Shown here one piece after another: positions 24,594-33,375 of a stretch of DNA of 37,044 nucleotides (positions within the stretch are counted from its first letter, which is position 1; each line of letters opens with the position of its first letter). A model generated the notes under the pieces. The model had not been told where the DNA came from, did not search any database, and was given only the letters and a program-made list of their open reading frames with translations. Origin of the DNA: Ruminococcoides sp052118065 (GTDB lineage: Bacteria > Bacillota > Clostridia > Oscillospirales > Acutalibacteraceae); the NCBI GenBank assembly GCA_052118065.1, contig JBQKHY010000024.1:1-37044 (forward strand), read 5' to 3'. The position numbers and the translations under genes are program-made.

Positions 24594-24707
24594 TTAGTCT
24601 CTGCTAATTCTAAATAACTACCACAAAACAAGGATTTTTTTATCCCCACAAACCCTAATTTGTATTGCAAATTATTATCAATCACAATCAAAATTTAATA
24701 ACCAAAA

Positions 24708-26855
24708 TTAAAACTTCATAGTTAAAGCAATTCTATTTTTCTCAGGTTCAACAGAAAGAATTTTTACCTTTACAATGTCACCGACTTTTAATACCTCTGA
24801 TGGATGCTTAATGTACTTATCACAGATTTGAGAAATATGTACAAGTCCGTCCTGATGAACACCAATGTCAATAAATGCACCAAAGTCAATAACATTTCTA
24901 ACAGTACCCTTAAGTTCCATACCTTCCTTTAAGTCCTTAATGTCAAGTACATCACTTCTTAACATAGGTGCAGGAAGTTCATCTCTAGGGTCACGACCGG
25001 GTTTAGAAAGTTCCTTTACAATATCATCAAGTGTAGGTAAACCGATTTCAACAATATCAGCAAGTTTTTTACTGCCAAAGTTCTTTACTCTATTTGATAG
25101 GTCAGAGTAGTCACCGGCTTTAATATCCTTGTCACTGTAGTCAAGTGTCTTTAGCAGTTCTTTTGCATTGCTATAACTTTCAGGGTGAACACCTGTGTTG
25201 TCAAATGGATTTTTACTTTCGGTAACTCTAAGGAAACCGGCACATTGCTCAAATGCCTTAGGTCCTAACTTAGGTACTTTCTTTAGTTCACTTCTTGAAG
25301 AGAATGCACCGTTTTCTTCTCTGTATTTTACAATGTTGTTGCATACAGTAGCATTAAGACCGGCAACTCTAGAAAGTAATGCAGGAGATGCAGTATTTAG
25401 GTCAGCACCAACAGAGTTAACGCAGTTTTCAACAACACCGTCAAGTGTTTCAGCAAGTCTTTTTTGTGGCATATCATGTTGATATTGACCAACACCAATA
25501 GCTTTAGGCTCAATCTTTACAAGTTCAGCAAGTGGATCTTGTATTCTTCTTGCAATAGATACTGCACTTCTTAGTGTAAGGTCAAGTTCAGGAAGTTCTT
25601 TAGCAGCAAGCTTAGATGCAGAATAAACAGATGCACCGGCCTCACTAACTACCATATACTTAACATCTTTACCACAGTCCTTAATAACATCAACTGCAAA
25701 CATTTCAGTTTCTTTACTTGCAGTACCGTTACCGATAGAAATAATATCTACATCATATTTCTTAATTAACTGAATAATCTTTTCTTTAGATTGCTTAACC
25801 TTAACTTCACCGTGAGTAGGGTAGATAACTGTTGTGTCAAGTACCTTACCTGTTTCATCAACAACTGCAACCTTGCAACCTGTTCTGTAACCCGGGTCAA
25901 GTCCAAGAACAGTTTTACCCTTAACAGGTGGTTGCATTAGTAATTGCTTTAGATTAATTGCAAAAACTTTCATAGAGTTTTCACAAGCATTTTCAGTTAA
26001 TGCAGAACGAATTTCTCTTTCAATAGATGGGAAGATAAGTCGCTGATATGCATCAGCACCTGCTTCTTTGATAATATCACTGCATAAGTCATTTTTGTAG
26101 TTAATAGTTTCATTGTTGATATATTCAATAAACTTTTCATCATCACATTGAATAGATACCTTTAAGAAACCATCTTTCTCACCTCGATTAATAGCAAGAA
26201 GTCTGTGGTCGGCAATTTTCTTTACAGGTTCACTGTATTCATAGTATGACCTATAAACACTGTCCTTGTCTTTATCACTTGCAACAGAAACTACTGTACC
26301 ATAATTATTTAGCATTTTTCTGATAGTTTTTCTGATTTTTGAATTATCGGAAATCTGTTCAGCAATAATGTCCTTAGCACCATTAATAGCATCTTCAACT
26401 GAATCAACACCTTTTTCAGTATTAACATATTTTTCAGCTGACTTGTTAGGGTTAAATTTGCTATCTTGTAAAAGTATTTCAATAGCAAGTGGTTCAAGAC
26501 CTTTTTCCTTTGCAATAGATGCCCTGGTTTTTCTCTTAGGCTTAAAGGGTCTGTAAATATCCTCAAGTTCACTAAGTGTAACTGCCTTATCAAGTAAAGT
26601 AGAAATCTCATCAGTTAACTTTTCTTGTTCATTAATAAGGTTTCTGATTTCTTCTCTACGCTTATCAAGGTTGCGTAGATACTCCAATTTTTCAGAAAAT
26701 TCTCTAATTAACTGGTCATCCATAGAACCATGCATTTCTTTACGGTATCTTGCAATAAAAGGAATTGTATTTCCCTCATCAAGCAAACTAATAATATTAG
26801 TTGCGTATTGTTCTCTAATGTTAAATTCTTTAGCTAAAATTTGTGAATAATCCAT
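24708..26855 (-). CDS. tex: Tex-family S1 RNA-binding protein
   Basis: Tex is a conserved RNA-binding protein linked to transcription and ribosome-associated functions; its exact task in Bacillota is unsettled. The protein has 715 aa, like YdcI of B. subtilis. Order: Tex N-terminal helical domain (1-200; IPFIARYRKEMHGSMD), YqgF RNase-H-like fold from about 315 (VLGLDPGYRTGCKVAVVD), helix-hairpin-helix domain (about 480-560; LNTASPALLSRVAGLN), and a C-terminal S1 domain (about 635-710; GTVRNVIDFGAFIDIGVHQDGLVHISQ). Start choice: the frame opens at 26882, but AAGAAGG sits 6 nt before the ATG at 26855. A -10 box with extended TGa lies at 26881-26889. Its 3' end nearly touches the MITE cluster. 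Confidence 0.97.
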   Translation of the reverse strand: MDYSQILAKEFNIREQYATNIISLLDEGNTIPFIARYRKEMHGSMDDQLIREFSEKLEYLRNLDKRREEIRNLINEQEKLTDEISTLLDKAVTLSELEDIYRPFKPKRKTRASIAKEKGLEPLAIEILLQDSKFNPNKSAEKYVNTEKGVDSVEDAINGAKDIIAEQISDNSKIRKTIRKMLNNYGTVVSVASDKDKDSVYRSYYEYSEPVKKIADHRLLAINRGEKDGFLKVSIQCDDEKFIEYINNETINYKNDLCSDIIKEAGADAYQRLIFPSIEREIRSALTENACENSMKVFAINLKQLLMQPPVKGKTVLGLDPGYRTGCKVAVVDETGKVLDTTVIYPTHGEVKVKQSKEKIIQLIKKYDVDIISIGNGTASKETEMFAVDVIKDCGKDVKYMVVSEAGASVYSASKLAAKELPELDLTLRSAVSIARRIQDPLAELVKIEPKAIGVGQYQHDMPQKRLAETLDGVVENCVNSVGADLNTASPALLSRVAGLNATVCNNIVKYREENGAFSSRSELKKVPKLGPKAFEQCAGFLRVTESKNPFDNTGVHPESYSNAKELLKTLDYSDKDIKAGDYSDLSNRVKNFGSKKLADIVEIGLPTLDDIVKELSKPGRDPRDELPAPMLRSDVLDIKDLKEGMELKGTVRNVIDFGAFIDIGVHQDGLVHISQICDKYIKHPSEVLKVGDIVKVKILSVEPEKNRIALTMKF

Positions 26856-26920
26856 ATTAACCTTCTTTCTTTTGCTAAACATTATATCATACTTTATTTT
26901 TTAATGCCAGATAATTTTTG

Positions 26921-26949
26921 TTGACCATATTATTAAATAGGTTTATACT
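26921..26949 (+). promoter_or_regulatory. Sigma-A promoter of the ketopantoate reductase-CYTH pair
   Basis: TTGACC (26921-26926), 17 nt, TATACT (26944-26949), about 33 nt before the ATG at 26983. It is divergent from the tex promoter. Confidence 0.8.
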
Positions 26950-26982
26950 GGATTTAGTTTATAAAAGATAAGGTTGAAAAAT

Positions 26983-27936
26983 ATGAAAATAAAGAAAGTA
27001 GCAGTCCTTGGTGCCGGAGCAGTTGGCTCATATGTAATTTGGGGACTTTCACAGAAAGAGAATATCCAACTTGGTGTTATAGCTGAGGGCGAAAGAGCAG
27101 AAAGACTAAAGAAGGGTATTACTATTAATAATGAAAAGTATTACCCTAATGTTTGGCCATCAACAGAAAAGGATATTGATTTATTAGTAGTATCATTAAA
27201 GTACAATTCTTTGCCAAGTGCAGTGAAAACAATAGCAAGTGCAGTTAATGAAAATACTGTTGTTATGAGCTTAATGAATGGTGTTGACAGTGAAGAAATT
27301 ATTTCAGAAGAAATAGGCAAGAAAAATGTTATCCATTCACTTATTAAGGTAGCATCTCATAAAGAAAATAACGGTTACTGCTTTAACCCTGAAACCACTT
27401 TAGGTATAATTTTTGGTGAAACAGAAGAACCATATTATAGTGAAAGAGTAAAGGCTATTGAAGAACTATTTAGCAACACAGGACTTCATTATAGATATAC
27501 CGATTATATATTAGAAGAAATGTGGGCAAAGTTTAGACTTAATGTGTGTAACAATTTACCACAAGCAATTTTAGGTGCAGGTGTAGGTTGTTATGAAGAC
27601 AGTATCCATATGAAAGCTATTAGTGACGGTTTAAGAAATGAGCTTGAAACTATCGCAAAAGCAAAGGGTATTGATATTAATAAGTCAGGTGAACTTTCAA
27701 AAAGAGGTAGTGCAGTACCTGCCTCAGCAAGATATTCCACATTACAGGATTTAGATGCAAAAAGGCATACAGAAATTGATATGTTTTCAGGTGCATTAAT
27801 CCGTATGGGAAAAGAACTGAATATTAAAACACCTTATAACGAATTTACTTATCATATGATAAAAGCTTTGGAAGAAAAGAATGACGGTAAGTTTGATTAT
27901 ACAGGGGACAAAGACAAAGTAACTTGGGCAAAGTAA
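26983..27936 (+). CDS. Ketopantoate reductase family (PanE/ApbA-like) oxidoreductase
   Basis: Predicted NAD(P)H-dependent 2-dehydropantoate 2-reductase-type enzyme, 317 aa. The Rossmann motif GAGAVGSY is at residues 10-17, VSLKYNSL lies near the nicotinamide site, and NTVVMSLMNGVDSEE is the family segment after the cofactor domain. The C-terminal domain holds EEMWAKFRLNVCNNLPQAIL (Lys and Asn typical of the active site) and the SARYSTLQDLDAKRHTEID segment. No other pantothenate gene is nearby, so the true substrate could be another 2-oxo acid. TTG at 26974 is in frame, but ATG 26983 with AAGG upstream is preferred. The CYTH gene starts 1 nt after its stop. Confidence 0.9.
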   Translation: MKIKKVAVLGAGAVGSYVIWGLSQKENIQLGVIAEGERAERLKKGITINNEKYYPNVWPSTEKDIDLLVVSLKYNSLPSAVKTIASAVNENTVVMSLMNGVDSEEIISEEIGKKNVIHSLIKVASHKENNGYCFNPETTLGIIFGETEEPYYSERVKAIEELFSNTGLHYRYTDYILEEMWAKFRLNVCNNLPQAILGAGVGCYEDSIHMKAISDGLRNELETIAKAKGIDINKSGELSKRGSAVPASARYSTLQDLDAKRHTEIDMFSGALIRMGKELNIKTPYNEFTYHMIKALEEKNDGKFDYTGDKDKVTWAK

Positions 27937-27937
27937 T

Positions 27938-28495
27938 ATGAGTATTGAAGTAGAATTAAAAGTAAAAATTCTTAGTAAAGAAGAAATTATTAATAAATTA
28001 GAAAATCTAAATTTCATAAAGTCAAGTTTAGTGGTAGAAACAGACACTTACTTTACTTCCTCTCATCACGATTTTATTTCACTTGATGAGGCTTTAAGAA
28101 TAAGAAATGTCCTTAATAAATCTACAAATGAAACTAAATCGGTGATTACATATAAAGGTGCAAAGCTAGACAATATTTCTATGTCTAGAAAAGAACTTGA
28201 AACTGAAATTAAAGACTCTAAAATTGTTAAGGAAATTTTAGAAAATATAGGATTTAAGTCAGTACCACCACTTATAAAGGAAAGACAATACCTAAAGAAT
28301 AACAATATAACTGCTTGTGTGGATACTGTTAAAGGCTTAGGTGAATATTTAGAATTAGAAATTATAGTTGAAAATAATTCTGATAAAGAAAAATCATTAG
28401 AAGTATTAGAAAGTCTATTACTAAAGTTAGGCTACTCAATGAAAGATACAATCAGTACTTCATATCTGTCAATGCTAATGAGTATAAGTGAATAA
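27938..28495 (+). CDS. CYTH-domain protein (class IV adenylate cyclase-like / triphosphatase)
   Basis: The CYTH fold binds triphosphates in a tunnel of acidic and basic residues. This 185-aa protein has the signature EVELKVK (the ExExK motif) at residues 4-10, then ALRIR, KSVITYKGAK, RKELETEI, KERQYL, CVDTVKGLGEYLELEI and the C-terminal ISTSYLSML. These are the ordered beta strands of CyaB-like members. Cyclase, thiamine-triphosphatase or inorganic triphosphatase activity cannot be told apart by sequence. It begins 1 nt after the reductase stop, so the two are coupled. Confidence 0.9.
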   Translation: MSIEVELKVKILSKEEIINKLENLNFIKSSLVVETDTYFTSSHHDFISLDEALRIRNVLNKSTNETKSVITYKGAKLDNISMSRKELETEIKDSKIVKEILENIGFKSVPPLIKERQYLKNNNITACVDTVKGLGEYLELEIIVENNSDKEKSLEVLESLLLKLGYSMKDTISTSYLSMLMSISE

Positions 28496-28504
28496 AACAT
28501 AAAT

Positions 28505-28534
28505 GCCATAATTCCTTATTTAAGGTTTTATGGC
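28505..28534 (+). terminator. Intrinsic terminator after the CYTH gene
   Basis: An imperfect 13-position stem (28505-28517 with 28522-28534; 11 paired) with a 4-nt loop, followed by a T tract. The gap 28535-28703 shows only A/T-rich sequence, with a tentative radC promoter (TTGACC near 28631). Confidence 0.8.
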
Positions 28535-28703
28535 TTATTTTTTAATTTATTTTGTGCAAAAATCCCCATAAAATATAGAAAATTATTTAATAAATCATAA
28601 ATTTAAGATTACAGTTGTGTAATTATAATTGACCTATAACAATATGTTGTGATACATTATTATGATGTAGAATATTGCGAGAAATTATGCTTTGGTGATT
28701 CAT

Positions 28704-29411
28704 ATGGCTAATGAAAATGTACACGCAAACCATCGTTCCAGAATGAAGAAAAAGTTTCTTGATGCCGGTACTTTGGAAATTTTTGAACAACATGAACAAC
28801 TTGAAATGCTACTTTACTATGCTTGTCCAAGAAAAGATACTAACGGTATTGCACATAAACTGTTAAATAAGTTTGGTTCTTTTTCTGCTCTTTGTGACTC
28901 TCCAATCAACACTATTATGGAGTGTGGAGTAAGTGAGCATACTGCAATACTTATCAAGATGATTCCTGAGTTTACTCGTATTTACATTAGCGATAAACAT
29001 AACAATGCTGACAAGATTATTGATTTGGAACATTTAGGTGATTATTTTTTACCTAAGTATATTGGCAAGGATTCTGAAGAAGTATATTTATTGTTAATGG
29101 ATTCAAAGGGTAAAGAACTTTTCTTTGGCAGTGTAGCAAGAGGTTCTTTCACAAGTTCAGAAATGCCTGTTCGTAAAATCGTTGAACTTGTTATGAATTA
29201 TAACGCCCATACAGCAGTAGTTGCCCATAATCACCCAAGTGGTGTAGCATTTCCATCAAAGGAAGATATAATTATCACAAAAAATTTAATTACTACCCTT
29301 GACTTAATAGGTTCACATTTAATTGACCATATTATAGTTGCAGATAATGATTTTATTTCACTTGCCGAAAGTGAACTGACAGGTAGTATTTTTTACTTAA
29401 AGGATGATTGA
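28704..29411 (+). CDS. radC: RadC/JAB-domain protein
   Basis: RadC-family protein of 235 aa with a C-terminal MPN/JAB domain. The JAMM metal motif is complete: HNHPSGVAFPSKED gives H-x-H-x10-D, with an upstream Glu in the SSEMPVRKIVE helix. The N-terminal part (HRSRMKKKFLDAGTLEIFEQHEQLEMLLYYA) is the helix-hairpin-helix-like region of the family. The biochemical role is unsettled despite the old DNA-repair name. ATG at 28704 with GGTGA upstream; a TTG 12 nt earlier is less likely. The uvrB ATG lies 6 nt after the stop. Confidence 0.95.
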   Translation: MANENVHANHRSRMKKKFLDAGTLEIFEQHEQLEMLLYYACPRKDTNGIAHKLLNKFGSFSALCDSPINTIMECGVSEHTAILIKMIPEFTRIYISDKHNNADKIIDLEHLGDYFLPKYIGKDSEEVYLLLMDSKGKELFFGSVARGSFTSSEMPVRKIVELVMNYNAHTAVVAHNHPSGVAFPSKEDIIITKNLITTLDLIGSHLIDHIIVADNDFISLAESELTGSIFYLKDD

Positions 29412-29416
29412 GTTTT

Positions 29417-31375
29417 ATGGATTTTAAACTTAAATCTGAATATAAACCAACAGGTGACCAGCCACAAGCCATTGATACATTAGTAAAAAGTATCGAAAAC
29501 GGCAACAAAGAACAAACCCTTTTGGGAGTAACAGGTTCAGGTAAAACTTTCACAATGGCTAATGTTATCGAAAAGGTAAACAGACCTACTTTGATTTTAG
29601 CCCATAACAAAACTTTGGCAGCTCAGCTATGTTCAGAGTTTAAAGAATTTTTCCCTGATAATGCAGTAGAATATTTTGTATCATACTATGACTACTACCA
29701 ACCGGAAGCCTATGTTCCGTCAACCGATACTTATATTGAAAAGGACAGTAGCATTAATGACGAAATCGACAAACTTCGACATAGTGCAACTTTAGCGCTA
29801 TCCGAAAGACGAGATGTTATTATTGTTGCCTCAGTTTCTTGTATTTATAGCTTAGGTAACCCTATTGATTACCGTAATATGGTTATTTCCCTTAGACCGG
29901 GAATGGAAAAGCCTATGGAAGAACTTGTTGCAAAGCTAGTTGAACTTCAGTATGAAAGAAATGACATTAACTTTACAAGAAATAAATTTAGAGTAAAAGG
30001 TGACACAATAGAAATTTTCCCGGCTGCATCTTCTGACTATATTATTAGAGTAGAATATTTTGGTGATGAAATTGATAGAATTTCCGAAATTAACCCAGTA
30101 ACAGGCGAACTTAATTCTATTTTAAAGCATGTTGCAATTTACCCTGCATCTCACTACATTGTTCCTAAAGAAAAGATGGAACCTGCTATTGCAAGAATAG
30201 AAAAGGAACTTGAAGAAAGACTTGAATATTTCAGAAGTGAGGGTAAACTTCTAGAGGCTCAACGACTTGAACAAAGAACAAGATACGATATTGAAATGCT
30301 CCAAGAAATTGGATTTTGTACCGGTATCGAAAACTACACAAGTGTTTTAGCCGGTTTAAAAAAGGGTACTGCACCATTTACTTTGTTAGATTATTTTCCA
30401 AAGGATTTTCTGCTTTTTGTTGATGAAAGCCATGTTACTTTACCCCAGGTTAGAGGTATGTATGGTGGTAACCTTTCAAGAAAGAAAAGTCTTATTGATT
30501 ATGGTTTTAGATTACCATCAGCATATGACAACCGTCCTTTAAATTTTGATGAATTTTATGATAGAATAAATCAAGTCTGCTTTGTATCGGCAACACCGGG
30601 TGACTTAGAACTTGAAAAGAGTAGTGTTGTTGCAGAACAAATTATCAGACCAACAGGACTATTAGACCCTGAAATTGATGTAAGACCAACTGAGGGTCAG
30701 CTTGATGACTTGATTTCTGAAATAAATATTAGAACAGAAAAGAATGAAAGAACTCTAGTTACCACCTTAACCAAGAAAATGGCTGAGGACTTAACTGATT
30801 ATTTTGAACAAATGGATATTAGGGTGCGATATATGCACCATGATATAGATACTGTTGAAAGAATGGAAATTATTAGGGACTTGCGTTTAGGTGAGTTTGA
30901 TGTACTTGTTGGTATCAACTTACTTCGTGAAGGTCTTGATATTCCGGAAGTTTCTTTGGTTGCTATTCTAGATGCCGATAAGGAAGGTTTCCTTCGTTCA
31001 GAACGCAGTCTAATTCAGACAATAGGTAGAGCAGCAAGAAACAGTGAAGGTAAGGTTATTATGTATGCTGATACAGTAACACCTTCTATGGAGTCAGCAA
31101 TAAGAGAAACTACCCGTAGAAGAGAAATTCAGCAACAGTATAACAAAGACCACAATATCACACCTAAAACTATTAAGAAAAAGGTTGCCGATGTTCTTGA
31201 AATCAGTACCCGTAAGGAAGAAAAAGACTTTAATAGCAAAAAGCTAACTAAGGGTGAAAAGAAGAAACTTATCGAGCAGTTAACAAAAGAAATGAAAGCA
31301 GCAGCAAAGTTGCTTGAATTTGAACATGCTGCCTATATTAGAGATAAAATCAATAAATTGAAGGGAGAAGATTAA
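29417..31375 (+). CDS. uvrB: Excinuclease ABC subunit B
   Basis: UvrB is the damage-verifying helicase of nucleotide excision repair; it takes DNA from UvrA and recruits UvrC. The protein has 652 aa. Walker A GVTGSGKT is at 37-44. The beta-hairpin segment YYDYYQPEAYVPSTDTYIEKD, the helicase motif DESHVTLPQ, SATPGDLE, TLTKKMAEDL, LREGLDIPEVSLV and the arginine-finger segment QTIGRAARN are all present. The UVR domain is at the C-terminus (LLEFEHAAYIRDKI). ATG 29417 is taken; a TTG at 29408 overlaps radC. The topoisomerase B gene starts directly after its stop. Confidence 0.98.
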   Translation: MDFKLKSEYKPTGDQPQAIDTLVKSIENGNKEQTLLGVTGSGKTFTMANVIEKVNRPTLILAHNKTLAAQLCSEFKEFFPDNAVEYFVSYYDYYQPEAYVPSTDTYIEKDSSINDEIDKLRHSATLALSERRDVIIVASVSCIYSLGNPIDYRNMVISLRPGMEKPMEELVAKLVELQYERNDINFTRNKFRVKGDTIEIFPAASSDYIIRVEYFGDEIDRISEINPVTGELNSILKHVAIYPASHYIVPKEKMEPAIARIEKELEERLEYFRSEGKLLEAQRLEQRTRYDIEMLQEIGFCTGIENYTSVLAGLKKGTAPFTLLDYFPKDFLLFVDESHVTLPQVRGMYGGNLSRKKSLIDYGFRLPSAYDNRPLNFDEFYDRINQVCFVSATPGDLELEKSSVVAEQIIRPTGLLDPEIDVRPTEGQLDDLISEINIRTEKNERTLVTTLTKKMAEDLTDYFEQMDIRVRYMHHDIDTVERMEIIRDLRLGEFDVLVGINLLREGLDIPEVSLVAILDADKEGFLRSERSLIQTIGRAARNSEGKVIMYADTVTPSMESAIRETTRRREIQQQYNKDHNITPKTIKKKVADVLEISTRKEEKDFNSKKLTKGEKKKLIEQLTKEMKAAAKLLEFEHAAYIRDKINKLKGED

Positions 31376-33361
31376 GTGGCAAAGAAAAAGACACAAGAAT
31401 ACGGAAACGACAGTATCAGTTCTTTAAAAGGTGCCGATAGAGTACGAAAAAGACCTGCTGTTATTTTTGGTTCTGATGGTATAGAGGGCTGTTGCCATTC
31501 AGTCTTTGAGATACTTTCTAACTCCATAGATGAAGCTAGAGAAGGCTATGGTAACGAAATAATAGTTACAAAGTTTGCCGATGGCTCAATTCAGATTGAG
31601 GACCATGGTAGAGGTATTCCTGTTGATTACAACAAGAATGAAGAAAGATATAACTGGGAACTAGTATTTTGTGAACTGTATGCCGGTGGTAAATACAACA
31701 ACAATGATGGCGAAAACTATGAGTTTTCTCTGGGTTTAAACGGCCTAGGCCTTTGTTCAACTCAGTATTCATCAGAATATATGGATGTAAATATCCGTAG
31801 AGACGGACAGAAATTTACCCTTCATTTTGAAAAAGGTGAAAATGTAGGTGGACTTCATAAAGAAAAATATGACAAGAAGGACACAGGTACAATCATCAAA
31901 TGGAAACCTGACTTAGAAGTTTTTACAGATATAAATATTACTGCTGACTATTTCCTAGATGTAATGAAGAAACAGTCAATTGTAAATGCCGGTGTAAACT
32001 TTGTTTTCAGAAACCAAGTAAACGGTAAATTTGAAGTAACAGAGTTTAAGTATGAAAACGGTATCACCGACTATGTAAATGAAGTAGTAGGTGATCAAGG
32101 CCTTTCCACAACTCAAACTTGGTCAACAGAACAAAAGGTTCGTGACAGAAAGGATAAACCTGAATATAAATGCAAAATGACAATTGCAGTTGCATTTTCA
32201 AACAAGGTTTCTATGCACGAATATTACCACAACTCAAGTTATTTGGAATATGGTGGTGCACCTGAAAAGGCAGTAAAAAATGCTTTTGTATATCAGATTG
32301 ACCAATGGTTAAAGAATAACAGTAAATATACTAAGAATGAAAAGAAAATTACTTTTGAAGATGTAGAAGATTGTCTTGTAATTGTAATTTCAAGTTTCTC
32401 CAGTATGACTTCCTATGAAAACCAAACTAAAAAGGCTATTACTAATAAAGGTATCCAAGATGCAATGGTTGAGTTTTTGCGTCATGAACTTGAAATCTAC
32501 TTTATCGAAACACCACTTGAAGCAGAGAAAATCTGTAATCAGGTTCTTATTAACAAGAGAAGTAGAGAAGATGCCGAAAAAACAAGAGTTAGAATTAAGA
32601 AGAACTTAACAAGTTCTCTTGATATGACAAACAGAGTAGCAAAGTTTGTTGATTGCAGAAGTAAAGATAATTCCGAAAGAGAATTATTCATAGTGGAAGG
32701 TGACTCAGCTTTAGGTGCTTGTAAACAAGCAAGAGACCCTAACTTCCAAGCAATTATGCCTATCAGAGGTAAGATACTTAACTGTCTAAAGGCAGATTTA
32801 AATAAAATTTTCAAAAGTGACATTATTACCGACTTATTAAAAGTTCTAGGTTGTGGTGTTGAAGTTAAGTCAAAGGCTAATAAGGACTTAGCAACTTTTG
32901 ATATGAATTTACTAAGATGGAAACGAATTATTTTCTGTACCGATGCCGATGTTGACGGTTTCCAGATTAGAACACTTTTACTTACTATGGTGTACAGACT
33001 TACACCAACACTAATTGAAGAAGGCAAGGTATTTATAGCAGAATCACCTCTTTATGAAATTACAACAAAGAAAAAGGTTTATTTCGCTTATACCGAGGCA
33101 GAAAAAGAAAAGTATATTAAAGAAATCGGCAAAGAAAAATTTACTGTTCAGCGTAGTAAAGGTCTTGGTGAAAACGAACCTGAAATGATGAACTTAACTA
33201 CAATGAACCCTGCAACAAGAAGACTTATTAAGGTTATGCCTGATGATGTAAAGCGTACAGCAGAAATGTTTGATATTCTACTAGGTGACAATTTACAAGG
33301 AAGAAAAGACTATATTGTAAACCATGGTGCTGAATATGTAGATAACTTAGATTTAAGTTAA
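31376..33361 (+). CDS. Type IIA topoisomerase ATPase/Toprim subunit (ParE/GyrB family, divergent)
   Basis: B subunit of a type IIA topoisomerase, 661 aa. The GHKL ATPase has EILSNSIDEA (Glu45, Asn48), DHGRGIP (76-82), a lid LGLNGLG, and a QTK loop (350-352). The Toprim domain has EGDSALGA (Glu441), PIRGKILN and DADVDGF (Asp523, Asp525), then QRSKGLGE. Differences from the usual GyrB/ParE: GLNG for GLHG, DGFQIRT for DGxHIRT, and EGDSALGA for EGDSAGGS. This suggests a ParE-like paralogue rather than gyrase; the genome should hold a separate gyrB. GTG start abuts the uvrB stop with AAGGGAGAAG upstream. The A subunit follows 14 nt later. Confidence 0.9.
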   Translation: MAKKKTQEYGNDSISSLKGADRVRKRPAVIFGSDGIEGCCHSVFEILSNSIDEAREGYGNEIIVTKFADGSIQIEDHGRGIPVDYNKNEERYNWELVFCELYAGGKYNNNDGENYEFSLGLNGLGLCSTQYSSEYMDVNIRRDGQKFTLHFEKGENVGGLHKEKYDKKDTGTIIKWKPDLEVFTDINITADYFLDVMKKQSIVNAGVNFVFRNQVNGKFEVTEFKYENGITDYVNEVVGDQGLSTTQTWSTEQKVRDRKDKPEYKCKMTIAVAFSNKVSMHEYYHNSSYLEYGGAPEKAVKNAFVYQIDQWLKNNSKYTKNEKKITFEDVEDCLVIVISSFSSMTSYENQTKKAITNKGIQDAMVEFLRHELEIYFIETPLEAEKICNQVLINKRSREDAEKTRVRIKKNLTSSLDMTNRVAKFVDCRSKDNSERELFIVEGDSALGACKQARDPNFQAIMPIRGKILNCLKADLNKIFKSDIITDLLKVLGCGVEVKSKANKDLATFDMNLLRWKRIIFCTDADVDGFQIRTLLLTMVYRLTPTLIEEGKVFIAESPLYEITTKKKVYFAYTEAEKEKYIKEIGKEKFTVQRSKGLGENEPEMMNLTTMNPATRRLIKVMPDDVKRTAEMFDILLGDNLQGRKDYIVNHGAEYVDNLDLS

Positions 33362-33375
33362 GGAGGTGAGTTACT

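Larger units (their letters stand above)
23768..24662. mobile_element. Composite nest of MITE-like elements (element 2)
   Basis: An 895-bp stretch with no supported gene. It is bounded by the same terminal repeat as the element at 20795: CAAATTtGGGTTTGTGGGG at 23768-23786 and the complement at 24644-24662. Inside lie at least three further hairpin elements with their own inverted ends (listed separately). The right portion 24532-24662 is a reverse copy of 20795-20924, with about 70 identical consecutive positions. The layout suggests repeated insertion of small elements into one another. Open frames here (for example 24494-24691) follow the repeats and look spurious. Confidence 0.75.

Noticed and set aside
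23768..24662. CRISPR array
   Set aside because: The repeated hairpins are of different families, irregularly spaced and inverted, without uniform spacers or cas genes.
24494..24691. A 65-aa minus-strand open frame inside the repeat cluster
   Set aside because: It follows MITE hairpins, has no ribosome site and no family resemblance; stems of the repeats fix its sequence.
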